This document shows positions 17,519 through 25,578 of a stretch of 37,963 nt of DNA, in pieces. This DNA is from Akkermansiaceae bacterium (lineage in GTDB: Bacteria > Verrucomicrobiota > Verrucomicrobiia > Verrucomicrobiales > Akkermansiaceae): assembly GCA_029253285.1 (NCBI GenBank), contig JAQWZU010000040.1, positions 1 to 37,963 on the forward strand. The letters run 5' to 3'. The notes beneath the pieces were generated by a model, which had not been told where the DNA came from, ran no database searches, and saw only the letters and a list, made by a program, of their open reading frames with translations. The first letter of the stretch is position 1. Each line of letters opens with the position of its first letter. The position numbers were made by a program, and so were the translations under genes.

Positions 17519-18394
17519 ATGCTTCGCGTAAATGGAGAATTGATCGATCCGAATCTGGTGGAAGAAACCTTTTCCCGTATTAAGACTGAGGCCGAGCAAC
17601 GGCTGCAAATTTCTTGTTGTGAACGCGACCCGGAATTTCAGGAACAAGCCGAGCGGGAAGTAGCGGACTCCATTCTCATCGCCCAGGAAGCCGAGAAACG
17701 TTATCCCGAGATTTCCGAAGACGAGATCACACCCAAGCTTAAGGAGATGATTGATCTCTACCGCGAACACGGTGCGTCCTGGGAAATGCTGGAGGCCCAG
17801 CGCGATATGATGCGGCACGAGATTTCAGCATCGATGCGGATGGACAAGTTGATCACCGAACTCACCGGCGGCGACGAATTGGCGACGGAGGAGGAGATCG
17901 ATGCCTTCTACCAGGAGCACATCAATGAATACCGGTCGCCTGCGGAGGCTCGCAGCCTTCACGTCATGAAAAATCTCAACGAGAAGCTCGCTCCGGCGGA
18001 TGTTTTTGCGCGGATGTGTGAGTTGCGTGAAGAGGCGCTGCAGGAGGATGCCGATTTTGAAAAGATCTGCGAACGGGAAACAGACAAAACTTCCAAAGAG
18101 ATTGACCTCGGTTGGATTCCTTTCGACAGGCCTACCAATCCCTTTGAGTCTGTTCTCTTCTCGCTTCGCGAGGGTGAAGTCTCACCGGTCATCAGCTACG
18201 AGCACGCGCTGCACCTCATTAAGATCACTGGGCTCAAGCAGGCTGAAACCGCTCCAATGGAGGAAATTCGTGAAGAACTCGAGCAACGCACCATCGCCCG
18301 AAAGAAGCGCAAAGTTCTCCAGACGCTCGCCGAGGAACTCCGGAAGGACGCCACTATCGAGACGGTGGATTACTCCGAGGAGATGGAGGAGTAG
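17519..18394 (+). CDS. Parvulin-type peptidyl-prolyl isomerase
   Basis: The 291-residue protein contains a SurA-like helical N-terminal part (1-140) with 'EREVADSILIAQEAEKRYP', then a parvulin/rotamase domain at about 144-240. That domain shows 'DLGWIPFDRPTNPFESVLFSLREGE' in two blocks and 'HALHLIKITG'. Parvulins catalyse prolyl isomerisation and SurA-like members help outer-membrane proteins fold. There is no obvious signal peptide from the ATG at 17519, so location is uncertain; it may be cytoplasmic. It lies 43 bp before the DUF3570 barrel gene on the same strand and could be cotranscribed with that cluster, which would suit a foldase for a barrel protein. Confidence 0.85.
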   Translation: MLRVNGELIDPNLVEETFSRIKTEAEQRLQISCCERDPEFQEQAEREVADSILIAQEAEKRYPEISEDEITPKLKEMIDLYREHGASWEMLEAQRDMMRHEISASMRMDKLITELTGGDELATEEEIDAFYQEHINEYRSPAEARSLHVMKNLNEKLAPADVFARMCELREEALQEDADFEKICERETDKTSKEIDLGWIPFDRPTNPFESVLFSLREGEVSPVISYEHALHLIKITGLKQAETAPMEEIREELEQRTIARKKRKVLQTLAEELRKDATIETVDYSEEMEE

Positions 18395-18437
18395 ATTTCG
18401 ATGGCGGCTCCTTGCTGCTTGTGATTGAGTCCCCAAC

Positions 18438-19583
18438 GTGAAATACGTTTTTGGCGCACTCCCGCTTCTCAGTACGGTATCCAGTTACGGGCAGGATGCC
18501 CTGAAGTATCGTTTCCAGCTATACGACGAAGAGGACGGTCGCATTGATGTCGAGTCCCACTATCTTGATTATCGTCTGGAGGGGGAGTCAACGAGTTTCA
18601 GTCTGCGCCTTGCGGTCGATAGCCTTTCGGGAGAGACTCCAACCGGGTCGCATTCAAGGAGCGATCCTGATCTACTCAATCCTACCCAATGGGATTTTTC
18701 TTCAATCGAAGATGAGCGCCGAGTTGTTGTAACTACGCTGGAGCAAGAGGTGGATGAATATACTCTGACTTTCGAATATGCCCGAAGCATTGAGGATGAC
18801 TATCGCTCGAGTGCCTTCACTGGAAAAGTGAGTCGTCAATTCAATCAGAAAAACACCACCGTTACTGCGGGGATCGCTTATGCTGATGACACTGTGATCG
18901 CGACGGGCTTTACAAGTATTCCATTTGACCGAGACAAAGATAGCCTTGATTTGAATCTCGGATTCTCACAGATTCTTTCGACCAATACCATATTGGATCT
19001 CAATATTGGCTATGGTCACAGTGAAGGATACCTTGCCGATCCCTACCGCTTGATCTCTGATACGTTCATTCGTAATGAAGTGCTGAGAGCTCGGGAGGTT
19101 CCCGAAAATCGGCCGGGTGAATTAGATCGATTTGTCGCAAAGGCGACATTACGGCACTATCTTGAACCAGCAAATGCCGCAATACAGGCTTCGTATCGCT
19201 TCTTTGCCAATAGCGATAGTATTGAAGGCCACACTGCGGAACTGAAATGGATTCAGCAGGTCAACCCGCGGTTGAGTGTGACGCCTTACGTGCGTTATTA
19301 TCAACAAACGAAAGCCGATTACTATTATCCAACACTGACTGGAACTGGAATTGTTGGTCATGGGAGTAATGATGGAAGTGGTGCGCATTATTCATCGGAT
19401 TACCGCCTCTCTGCATTTGATTCCTTAGCCTATGGCGTGCGCCTGGCTTGGGATGTTCGTAATGATCTGACCTTGGACATCCAGTGGGAGCGTTATGAAA
19501 TGGATGGCCGAAGTTCGGGGACGCCGGACATCTTTTTTCCGACCGCAAATGTGATTTCCTTGGGAGCACAATGGAGATTTTAG
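18438..19583 (+). CDS. DUF3570 outer-membrane beta-barrel protein
   Basis: The 381-residue product starts at GTG with a signal peptide (MKYVFGALPLLSTVSSYGQ). It consists of repeated amphipathic strands and ends in Phe ('VISLGAQWRF'), as expected for an outer-membrane barrel. The block 'GRIDVESHYLDYRL' followed by 'LRLAVDSLSGETPTGS' is characteristic of DUF3570. Residues 61-67 (DSLSGET) resemble the DxxSGAT sequence that ApbE enzymes flavinylate, with Ala replaced by Glu. The ApbE gene starts one base after this stop, so the two proteins are surely coexpressed. The function of DUF3570 is not known to me; a role in outer-membrane redox or small-molecule transfer is inference. Confidence 0.85.
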   Translation: MKYVFGALPLLSTVSSYGQDALKYRFQLYDEEDGRIDVESHYLDYRLEGESTSFSLRLAVDSLSGETPTGSHSRSDPDLLNPTQWDFSSIEDERRVVVTTLEQEVDEYTLTFEYARSIEDDYRSSAFTGKVSRQFNQKNTTVTAGIAYADDTVIATGFTSIPFDRDKDSLDLNLGFSQILSTNTILDLNIGYGHSEGYLADPYRLISDTFIRNEVLRAREVPENRPGELDRFVAKATLRHYLEPANAAIQASYRFFANSDSIEGHTAELKWIQQVNPRLSVTPYVRYYQQTKADYYYPTLTGTGIVGHGSNDGSGAHYSSDYRLSAFDSLAYGVRLAWDVRNDLTLDIQWERYEMDGRSSGTPDIFFPTANVISLGAQWRF

Positions 19584-19584
19584 G

Positions 19585-20532
19585 ATGTCCGCTGCTGATC
19601 TCACCGCTGGTCTTTTTAAGCTGCGCTTCAAGGCGTTGGGGACGGAGTGTATCGTGCAATTCCGAACGCCTTCGGTCGAGGGCGCCAAATCTTTTCGGGC
19701 TGCCGCGCTCGCCTGGATCAAGGACTTTGAAAATACCTGGTCGCGATTCAAGCCGGACAGCCTGTTGAGCCGGATCAATGCGGGGGCGGGAAAGGAGTCT
19801 TTCGAACTCAACGAAGTTCAGGAACACGTCTTGAAGCTTTGTGAGCATACCTATCGCTTCACCAACGGCTTGAATGATCCCACTTCATTTCCCCTAACCC
19901 TGCTCTGGGATCAGGCTGCAAAGGAAGACCGGCTTCCGGCTGAAGAAGAAATTTCCGAAACCAAAAAGCTCGTTTCATGGCCGTTGGTCGAATGGGGGGA
20001 GGGAAGTGTTTTTCTGCCAGAGAAAGGAATGGCGCTGGAGATTGGTGGCTTCGGAAAAGAATACGCGGTGGATCAGTTGATTGCCTTGGCGAAGCAGCAT
20101 GAGATTCCCGATGTCCTCGTCGATCTCGGTCGCGACCTCGCCACCTTGGGCGAGCCCCCGCACGGGCCATATTGGGTGGTTGGGGTCGAGGATGCCACGA
20201 AGGAAGACACTCCGCTTCATCGTCTCGCCTTTACAGGGAAGGCGATGGCCACTTCCGGAAACGGCCGGCGGTTTCGAACAATTGGAGGGAAGAAATTCGG
20301 GCACATCATGGATGCTCGCTCCGGTGTTCCTGCTGAAACTGACGTGCTCACCGCATCCTGTCTCGCCGACGATTGCCTCACTGCTGGATTGCTATCCACG
20401 AATGCCTGTATTTTGGGCGTAGAGGGGGGACTAAAAGAAATTTCGCGTCATTTCGGAACAGATGCTATACTTCAAACGATACAACAGACACACTACACTA
20501 CAACAATTCACCGCCATGTCCTTGCCCACTAG
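19585..20532 (+). CDS. ApbE-type FAD:protein FMN transferase
   Basis: It transfers FMN from FAD onto a Thr or Ser of a target protein, using Mg2+. The 315-residue protein shows the ApbE signatures: 'FENTWSRFKPDSLLSRIN', 'LEIGGFGKEYAVDQ' around residues 151-164, 'VDLGRDLATLG', 'ATSGNGRRF' and 'GHIMDARSGVPA'. 'ASCLADDCLTAG' follows, with the metal-binding Asp. No signal peptide or lipobox is visible from the ATG at 19585, although most characterised ApbE enzymes work in the periplasm; location is therefore open. The gene begins 1 bp after the DUF3570 stop, and its 3' end overlaps the start of the DUF4266 gene by 17 bp. Confidence 0.9.
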   Translation: MSAADLTAGLFKLRFKALGTECIVQFRTPSVEGAKSFRAAALAWIKDFENTWSRFKPDSLLSRINAGAGKESFELNEVQEHVLKLCEHTYRFTNGLNDPTSFPLTLLWDQAAKEDRLPAEEEISETKKLVSWPLVEWGEGSVFLPEKGMALEIGGFGKEYAVDQLIALAKQHEIPDVLVDLGRDLATLGEPPHGPYWVVGVEDATKEDTPLHRLAFTGKAMATSGNGRRFRTIGGKKFGHIMDARSGVPAETDVLTASCLADDCLTAGLLSTNACILGVEGGLKEISRHFGTDAILQTIQQTHYTTTIHRHVLAH

Positions 20533-20731
20533 ACTCCTGATCATCTTACCATGTCTCCTGACTTCCTGTACTGTGGTCTCCACGCCGGCGGAACGGGCCA
20601 ACCTCGCAAGTAAGGTGATGAAACCCGAGCGTGATCCGCTTGGGTCTGCCATGTCTGATCACATGTTTTTCTCCCGGGAAGCCTCTCATGGTGGAAACGG
20701 AATTGGCGGCGGCGGCTGCGGTTGCAACTAA
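20516..20731 (+). CDS. Small DUF4266 lipoprotein with Gly-rich CxCN tail
   Basis: The 71-residue product has a signal peptide ending in a lipobox (LTSC, Cys18). It then carries 'DPLGSAMSDHMFFSREA' near 40-56 and a Gly-rich end 'GGNGIGGGGCGCN'. This is the DUF4266 pattern, in which the terminal tail is the most conserved part. Known members sit beside DUF3570 and ApbE genes, as here. The two tail cysteines (Cys68, Cys70) could bind metal, form a disulfide or be modified; none of this is shown by the sequence. Translation from ATG 20516 begins inside the ApbE gene. An upstream in-frame start at 20462 would place 18 non-signal residues ahead of the lipobox. Confidence 0.85.
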   Translation: MSLPTRLLIILPCLLTSCTVVSTPAERANLASKVMKPERDPLGSAMSDHMFFSREASHGGNGIGGGGCGCN

Positions 20732-20749
20732 TCTAGAGAGATTCAAATA

Positions 20750-21616
20750 ATGAAAGCACGTCTCTACTACGAGCGCTCAATGCATGCGCTTACCAGCTCG
20801 TTGGCCATGTTCGCCCAACGCCTTCCTTTTATTAAGAATATTTGCCCGCTTCTGGGGTCGCCCTTGAGTTTGAAAGTTACTACTCCAATGGCGGTGGGTT
20901 TTGTGAGTACTCACAGCCTGTCGGGACAAACGATCGTGATTGAGCCAGAAGATGATACCTTCACAAATCCTACCGAAGCCCAACTCAATGAAGAATTTTC
21001 ATGGAGTTTTACGACCAATAGATACAACATGCGGGATGTGTCCTCTGAGGGGCTCCCTGAGGGATTGTCGATAGAAATTGGCACTGGAATCGATTTTGGA
21101 TTTTCCAAGATTGTTGGGATTCCTACTGAGTCTGGTGTGTTTGACGTGACTCTTGTTGCGTGGAGATTTGCAAATCTTGGTGGGCAGAGCACAGCTCCTT
21201 ATTCTCTCACCATCAATGTTGCTGGTCCGGCCGATCCCTTTGCAGAATGGCGCGAGGAAAATTGGAACGGAGCTGAGTTAGATGATCTGGCTATCTCGGG
21301 ACCCAATGCCGACCCGGATAATGACGGTTTGGAAAATCTGCTGGAGTTCGTTCTCGATCTTGACCCCAAAGAACGCTCCAAAATGCCGGGCGAATTTGTG
21401 GTCGATCCTGATGACGATTCGATGTTCCGCTATGAAATCCCTCTGAGTGCCGACGCCGAGGAGTTGAATATCGGTTTTCAAGAAAACAGTGGTTTGAATC
21501 CCGCCCAATGGACCGCTGTCAGTGAAGCCGGAATCATTCGGACAGAATCAAAAATTGTCTTGAGTATTCCCAGAGCACCAGGCCGGAAATTTTATCGTCT
21601 GCGCGTTGCTCTTTAA
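20750..21616 (+). CDS. Secreted Ig-like protein with calcium-binding-like segment and C-terminal tail
   Basis: The 288-residue product lies 18 bp after the DUF4266 gene and probably belongs to the same operon. Its first 60 residues are an unusually long leader with two hydrophobic stretches ending 'GFVSTHSLSGQ'. An Ig-like domain (about 65-160) follows, with 'GLPEGLSIEIGTG' and 'IVGIPTESGVFDVTLVA', a pattern typical of putative-Ig (He_PIG-like) repeats. A thrombospondin type-3-like stretch (DPDNDGLENLLEFVLDLDP) lies near 187-205, and the beta-rich tail ends 'KFYRLRVAL'. The tail matches those at 1-205 and 7229. It may be a surface partner of the barrel or the lipoprotein, but its role is unknown. 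Confidence 0.72.
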   Translation: MKARLYYERSMHALTSSLAMFAQRLPFIKNICPLLGSPLSLKVTTPMAVGFVSTHSLSGQTIVIEPEDDTFTNPTEAQLNEEFSWSFTTNRYNMRDVSSEGLPEGLSIEIGTGIDFGFSKIVGIPTESGVFDVTLVAWRFANLGGQSTAPYSLTINVAGPADPFAEWREENWNGAELDDLAISGPNADPDNDGLENLLEFVLDLDPKERSKMPGEFVVDPDDDSMFRYEIPLSADAEELNIGFQENSGLNPAQWTAVSEAGIIRTESKIVLSIPRAPGRKFYRLRVAL

Positions 21617-21618
21617 GC

Positions 21619-22674
21619 CTACTTTCCCTTGGCTGCCTCGGCGATTTTACCGATCCATTCGGGAGTGTCTTTTTTTTTGACGTTGGCGACGATGCAGATT
21701 CCGGTGTTTTTTCGGAGGTCGATGGTGACGCGGGCATACCACATGGTGTTGCTCCCATCGTGGGTGAGGCGGACGACGTCGCTGTTGTTGTTTTTGGAGA
21801 CTCCCCAGCCCAAGGCGTAGCGGTCCGTAACCGGCGTGTGGAGTTTTTGGTAGCTCTCGGGTTGGAGGAGTTTGCCTTTGCCCAAATGACCATTGAGTTG
21901 GTCTTGGGCGAAAATAGCCCAATCACCCAGCGAGATATGAAGCCCGCCGGCGGGACCGTAGATCGCCGGGTTGTCTCCCTCATAGCCGGTGGGTCTGGCC
22001 CGGCCGTTGAAGTGACCTCGAACGACATTTCTTCCTTCGGGCGCGCCATAACCAACGGATTTGATGCCAAGTGGTTTGAAGACCTCCTGCTCCATTGCTT
22101 TCTCCCAAGTTGTGTTGAGAAGCTCTGCCGCGATTGCTCCGGCTCCCATGTATCCCAGATTGGAATAAAGATAACCTTCGCCCGGTTTGTCTTCCAGAGC
22201 TTCGAGAAAAAGCTCAAGGCGGAGTTTTCGATTGCTCTCTGCTCCCCCTTTCCGGGAAGCGATTTTGTGTTTTATTCCCGGGTTGGCGGGGAGTCCGGCG
22301 GTGTGACCGAGGAGTTGGGTGACCGTGATTTTGCTCGCATCAGGATGAAAGTCCTGGGCTTTTTTCGGGAAAATGTCCGCCATCGTGGTTTCCCAGGTAA
22401 GTTTCTTTTTTTCGACCAGCCGCGCGATTAAGGTGGCGGTCATCGCCTTGGCATTAGAGCCAATATGCCATCGTGATCCGGGCATGGGGCCCTCTTTACT
22501 ATCAACGTGGAGAGTTCCCGCGTAGGTGGGTTTGGGGATGGTATTGCTTGTGAATTGAATTTGGCCAACGCCGGGAATCGTGCCCTCCTCGACGGCTTGC
22601 GTCAGCGTCTTGGCAAGTTCATCGGCAGGAAGAAGGCAGGTGCAGAGGAGTAGGGCGAGGTAGGTGGGCTTCAT
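21619..22674 (-). CDS. Secreted serine hydrolase of the beta-lactamase (class C/PBP) fold
   Basis: The 351-residue protein has a signal peptide (MKPTYLALLLCTCLLPADE) and the penicillin-recognising enzyme motifs. SxxK is Ser73-Asn-Ala-Lys76 in 'HIGSNAKAMTA', and YxN is Tyr170-Ser-Asn172 in 'GYLYSNLGYMG'. A C-terminal 'THDGSNTMWY' occupies the HxG position. 'LLGHTAGLP' is typical of this esterase/EstB-like branch. Such enzymes range from peptidases to esterases, so resistance is not implied. It is downstream of the DapA-family aldolase gene with 55 bp between them and may be part of the same operon, in which case de-esterification of a sugar substrate is a possible role. Its stop abuts the convergent Ig-like gene. 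Confidence 0.85.
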   Translation of the reverse strand: MKPTYLALLLCTCLLPADELAKTLTQAVEEGTIPGVGQIQFTSNTIPKPTYAGTLHVDSKEGPMPGSRWHIGSNAKAMTATLIARLVEKKKLTWETTMADIFPKKAQDFHPDASKITVTQLLGHTAGLPANPGIKHKIASRKGGAESNRKLRLELFLEALEDKPGEGYLYSNLGYMGAGAIAAELLNTTWEKAMEQEVFKPLGIKSVGYGAPEGRNVVRGHFNGRARPTGYEGDNPAIYGPAGGLHISLGDWAIFAQDQLNGHLGKGKLLQPESYQKLHTPVTDRYALGWGVSKNNNSDVVRLTHDGSNTMWYARVTIDLRKNTGICIVANVKKKDTPEWIGKIAEAAKGK

Positions 22675-22729
22675 CTTTGATGAGAGGGGGGTGGCAGGTG
22701 GGGGCGTTCTGGAGAACTGGTTTTTGTGA

Positions 22730-23635
22730 TTATCCCTGGAGAGCTTTCGCGGCCTCTTGAACACGGCCGGTGTCAGCAGCGTCAAGCCCGCTCAGGAGAG
22801 GAAGGTGCGGGCCGGTTTGGGCGATCCCGGCCAAGGACACGGCTTCGTGGAGGACGCGAATCGGGTTGATTTCGTTGCGGAGATCTTCGAGGGGTTGGAA
22901 GGTATTGCGGATACTCTCGGCGAGTTCGAAGTCTCCGCCGTTGATTGCCCCGAGCATTTTCTGGGAAAGATCGGGGCGGACGCAGACACAACCGGAGGTG
23001 AAGCCGTTGATCTGAAATTTGGTGAGGTGGGTGATGGCGGGTTGCTCGCCGATACCGCTGACGATGAGCCGGGGATCGACGACTTCAATGAGGCGGGAGA
23101 GGTAGTCGTCCTGGGCCGGGTCTTCGCGAACGATGGCGTATTTGATCCAAGAAACGAGTCCGTCGTCAACAAGTGAGGCGACGGTTTCGGGTTCAAGATA
23201 GCCTTCGAATTTGATGTAGAGCACGGCGGGTTTTCCGTAGGCCTCGACGAATTTTCGAAAGCCCGCAGCCACTCCGGCATCGGTGGTGAGACCTTGCATG
23301 GGAAGGACCATGACAGTGGGGAAATCGAAATCGCAAAGGATCATTGTTTGATCCATCATGGTGCCGTAGGCAGGGCCGACAGAGGGAACGACGAGGGTCT
23401 CCTCTGCGCTCTCCGTGGCGACGATGTTGAGGGCTTCGGTGTATTCGCTGGGAGCGATGTGGTAGAAGTTGGCATTACCGCCATAGAGGAGCGTAGAGAC
23501 GCCGCCAGATTCAATGTGGCGAATGATTTTCGCGTTTTCCTTGCGATCGATTTTGAGATCGGCGTCGCGGGCCAGAGGCGGGACGGCGATGACAGAGGAG
23601 TTGAGTTGCTCGGGTGTGACTGGTGAAGTTTGCAT
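22730..23635 (-). CDS. DapA-family class I aldolase (dihydrodipicolinate synthase family)
   Basis: The 301-residue TIM-barrel protein is a pyruvate-dependent lyase/aldolase. Schiff-base Lys165 sits in 'VSWIKYAIV' and the upstream Tyr140 in 'AVLYIKFEGYL', spaced as in DHDPS (Tyr133/Lys161). 'GGVSTLLYGGNANFYHI' is the substrate-carboxylate loop, where DHDPS has GTTGE. The altered loop and the neighbouring sugar-acid dehydratase and GntP genes suggest a 2-keto-3-deoxy sugar-acid aldolase or dehydratase rather than lysine synthesis. It lies 92 bp downstream of the dehydratase gene on the same strand, which fits one transcript. The exact substrate cannot be read from the sequence. Confidence 0.82.
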   Translation of the reverse strand: MQTSPVTPEQLNSSVIAVPPLARDADLKIDRKENAKIIRHIESGGVSTLLYGGNANFYHIAPSEYTEALNIVATESAEETLVVPSVGPAYGTMMDQTMILCDFDFPTVMVLPMQGLTTDAGVAAGFRKFVEAYGKPAVLYIKFEGYLEPETVASLVDDGLVSWIKYAIVREDPAQDDYLSRLIEVVDPRLIVSGIGEQPAITHLTKFQINGFTSGCVCVRPDLSQKMLGAINGGDFELAESIRNTFQPLEDLRNEINPIRVLHEAVSLAGIAQTGPHLPLLSGLDAADTGRVQEAAKALQG

Positions 23636-23727
23636 GATGATTTTCTTGGGAAAGGCGTTGAGGGGCCCTCGCCGCTTGGATTGTGGAGTCTTGCGAAGTT
23701 AAGCGGCGGGGTGCCGGGATTCCTTTG

Positions 23728-25455
23728 TTAATGGATGCCGGGGTCGGGAGTACAGGACCCGTCGTTGTGGAGGAATTTGAAATCACAACCTTCGTTGGCT
23801 TGAGTGACTTCTTCTTCGAAGAGTTTTCCGTAGCCGCGGGAGAAGCGTTTTTCGGGAGGCGTCCAGGCTTCGCGGCGAGTCGCTAGTTCGGCGTCGCTGA
23901 CGTGGAGAGTGACGGTGCGATTCTCGACATCGAGTTCGATCATGTCGCCATCCTCCACCAAAGCGAGCGGGCCGCCGACAGAGGCTTCGGGCGAAACGTG
24001 CAGGACACAGGTGCCATAAGAGGTGCCGGACATGCGGGCGTCGGAGATGCGGAGGATATCGCGGACGCCTTTTTCGAGAAGGTATTTTGGAATGGGAAGC
24101 ATGCCGGATTCGGGGATGCCGGGCGCGCCGATGGGTCCGGCATTTTGCATCACGATGATGTGCTTCTCGGTGATGCCGAGGGCGGGGTCGTGAATGCGCT
24201 GTTGCACGTCGGGGTAGTCTTTGAAAACGACGGCCGGTCCTTTGTGCTGGAGTAGCTCGGGCGACGCGGCGGAGGTTTTGATGACGGCGCTCTCGGGAGC
24301 CAGGTTGCCTCTGAGAATGGCGGTGCCGCCTTGTTTGAAGAGTGGTTTGTCGAGAGGAACGATGACGTCGTCATTGAAAACTTCCGAGCCGTCAAGGCAT
24401 TCGCCGAGTGTTTTTCCGAAGACGGTGGGAGCGTCGAGATGGAGAAGGTGTCGCACGCGGTTGAGAAGCGCCGGAAGTCCACCGGCGTCGAAGAAGTCGG
24501 CCATGACGTATTTTCCGGATGGGCGGAGGTTGGCGAGGACAGGCGTTTTGCTGGAGATCTTATCGAAGAGTTCGAGCGGAAGATCAACTCCGGCGCGTTT
24601 GGCCATCGCAGTGATGTGAATAATTGCGTTCGTGGAGCCGCCGATGGCCATGTCGGCGGTGATGGCGTTTTCGAAAGATTCGCGGGTGAGGTATTTCGAT
24701 GGCTTGAGGTCTTCCCAAACCATATCGACGATGCGCAGCCCGCAAGCGGCAGCCATGCGGGAGTGGGCGGCGTGAACGGCGGGGATAGACGAGGCTCCGG
24801 GAAGAGTGAGTCCGAGGGTCTCGGTGATCGAGGTCATTGTGGAAGCTGTGCCCATCGTCATGCAGTGTCCGGGGCCGGGTGTGATGTGGTCTTCGAAGTC
24901 CTCCCAATCTTCGCAAGAGAGATTGCCGGCCCCTCGTTCGGCCCAGTAGCGCCAGACGTCGGATCCGGAAGCGAGTTGTTCGCCTCGCCAGGATGCCCGC
25001 ATCATTGCTCCGCCGGGCATAAAGATGATGGGGATATCGACCATGATCGCTCCCATGAGAAGGGCGGGCACGGTCTTGTCACAACCGCCCATGAGAACTG
25101 CGCCATCGACGGGGTGGGCGCGGAGGGTTTCCTCGACTTCCATCGCGAGCATGTTGCGGTAGAACATCGAGGTGGGTTTCATGAAGGTCTCGCTGAGACC
25201 CATCACGGGCATTTCGACAGGGTAGCCGCCGGCCTGCCAGATGCCGCGTTTGATTTCTTCGGCTCGTTGGCGGAAGTGGGAGTGGCATGGGAGGAGGTCG
25301 TTCCAGGTATTGAGAATGGCGATGACCGGCTTGCCCTGATATTCCTCGTTGTTGATGCCGAGTTGCTTGTGGCGGGAGCGGTGACCGAAGGAGCGAAGGT
25401 CATCGGGTCCGAAGAATCGGTGGGAGCGAAGTTGTTCGGGTGAAAGTCGGCTCAT
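23728..25455 (-). CDS. IlvD/Edd-family sugar-acid dehydratase (L-arabinonate dehydratase-like)
   Basis: The enzyme dehydrates a sugar acid to a 2-keto-3-deoxy acid using an Fe-S cluster and Mg2+. The 575-residue protein begins 'LRSHRFFGPDDLRSFGHRS', as in the arabinonate/xylonate dehydratase branch. Cluster cysteines are Cys57 (LLPCHSHF), Cys125 (GGCDKT) and Cys198 (GPGHCMTMGTAS), which suits the [2Fe-2S] type. 'AIGGSTNAIIH', 'GPIGAPGIPESG' and 'SDARMSGTSYG' are further family motifs. A C-terminal Cys-containing extension (about 12 residues) is unusual. Branched-chain amino acid synthesis is less likely given the GntP and DapA-family neighbours. The gene is divergent from the GntP permease gene. 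Confidence 0.9.
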   Translation of the reverse strand: MSRLSPEQLRSHRFFGPDDLRSFGHRSRHKQLGINNEEYQGKPVIAILNTWNDLLPCHSHFRQRAEEIKRGIWQAGGYPVEMPVMGLSETFMKPTSMFYRNMLAMEVEETLRAHPVDGAVLMGGCDKTVPALLMGAIMVDIPIIFMPGGAMMRASWRGEQLASGSDVWRYWAERGAGNLSCEDWEDFEDHITPGPGHCMTMGTASTMTSITETLGLTLPGASSIPAVHAAHSRMAAACGLRIVDMVWEDLKPSKYLTRESFENAITADMAIGGSTNAIIHITAMAKRAGVDLPLELFDKISSKTPVLANLRPSGKYVMADFFDAGGLPALLNRVRHLLHLDAPTVFGKTLGECLDGSEVFNDDVIVPLDKPLFKQGGTAILRGNLAPESAVIKTSAASPELLQHKGPAVVFKDYPDVQQRIHDPALGITEKHIIVMQNAGPIGAPGIPESGMLPIPKYLLEKGVRDILRISDARMSGTSYGTCVLHVSPEASVGGPLALVEDGDMIELDVENRTVTLHVSDAELATRREAWTPPEKRFSRGYGKLFEEEVTQANEGCDFKFLHNDGSCTPDPGIH

Positions 25456-25552
25456 GGATGGGCGGAGGTTGCATGAAATTTTGGGAAGGGGAAAGGGTGG
25501 AATCTTTGAGCGTCGAACATTGAACTCTGAAGTTGTTGAAGGGCTTGTTTGG

Positions 25553-25578
25553 GGGGCTCGGGCTGAAGCCCAAGCTCC
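25553..25578. repeat. Near-perfect palindrome in the dehydratase/GntP spacer
   Basis: The arms 25553-25564 and 25567-25578 pair over 12 positions with one mismatch (C/A) and one G-U pair. It resembles the GC-rich intergenic palindromes (REP-like) common in bacteria. It lies in the divergent 25456-25631 spacer, so it could also be an operator or the end of an RNA. It is single-copy in this window. The left flank (about 25510-25540) contains degenerate 'TCGAACATTGAACTCTGAAG' units that look like eroded short tandem repeats. Confidence 0.5.

Noticed and set aside
20462-20515. Upstream in-frame start for the DUF4266 lipoprotein
   Set aside because: It would put 18 residues with no signal character in front of the lipoprotein signal peptide and lie deep inside the ApbE gene.
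21619-22674. Beta-lactamase resistance gene
   Set aside because: The SxxK and YxN motifs define the fold only. The genomic context is sugar-acid catabolism and esterase-like members are common, so resistance is not supported.
24331-25443. Long plus-strand open frame (370 codons) opposite the sugar-acid dehydratase gene
   Set aside because: It lies fully antisense to a gene with clear cluster cysteines and family motifs. Its product is low-complexity, Gly/His/Val-rich and matches no family, as expected for a GC-driven shadow.
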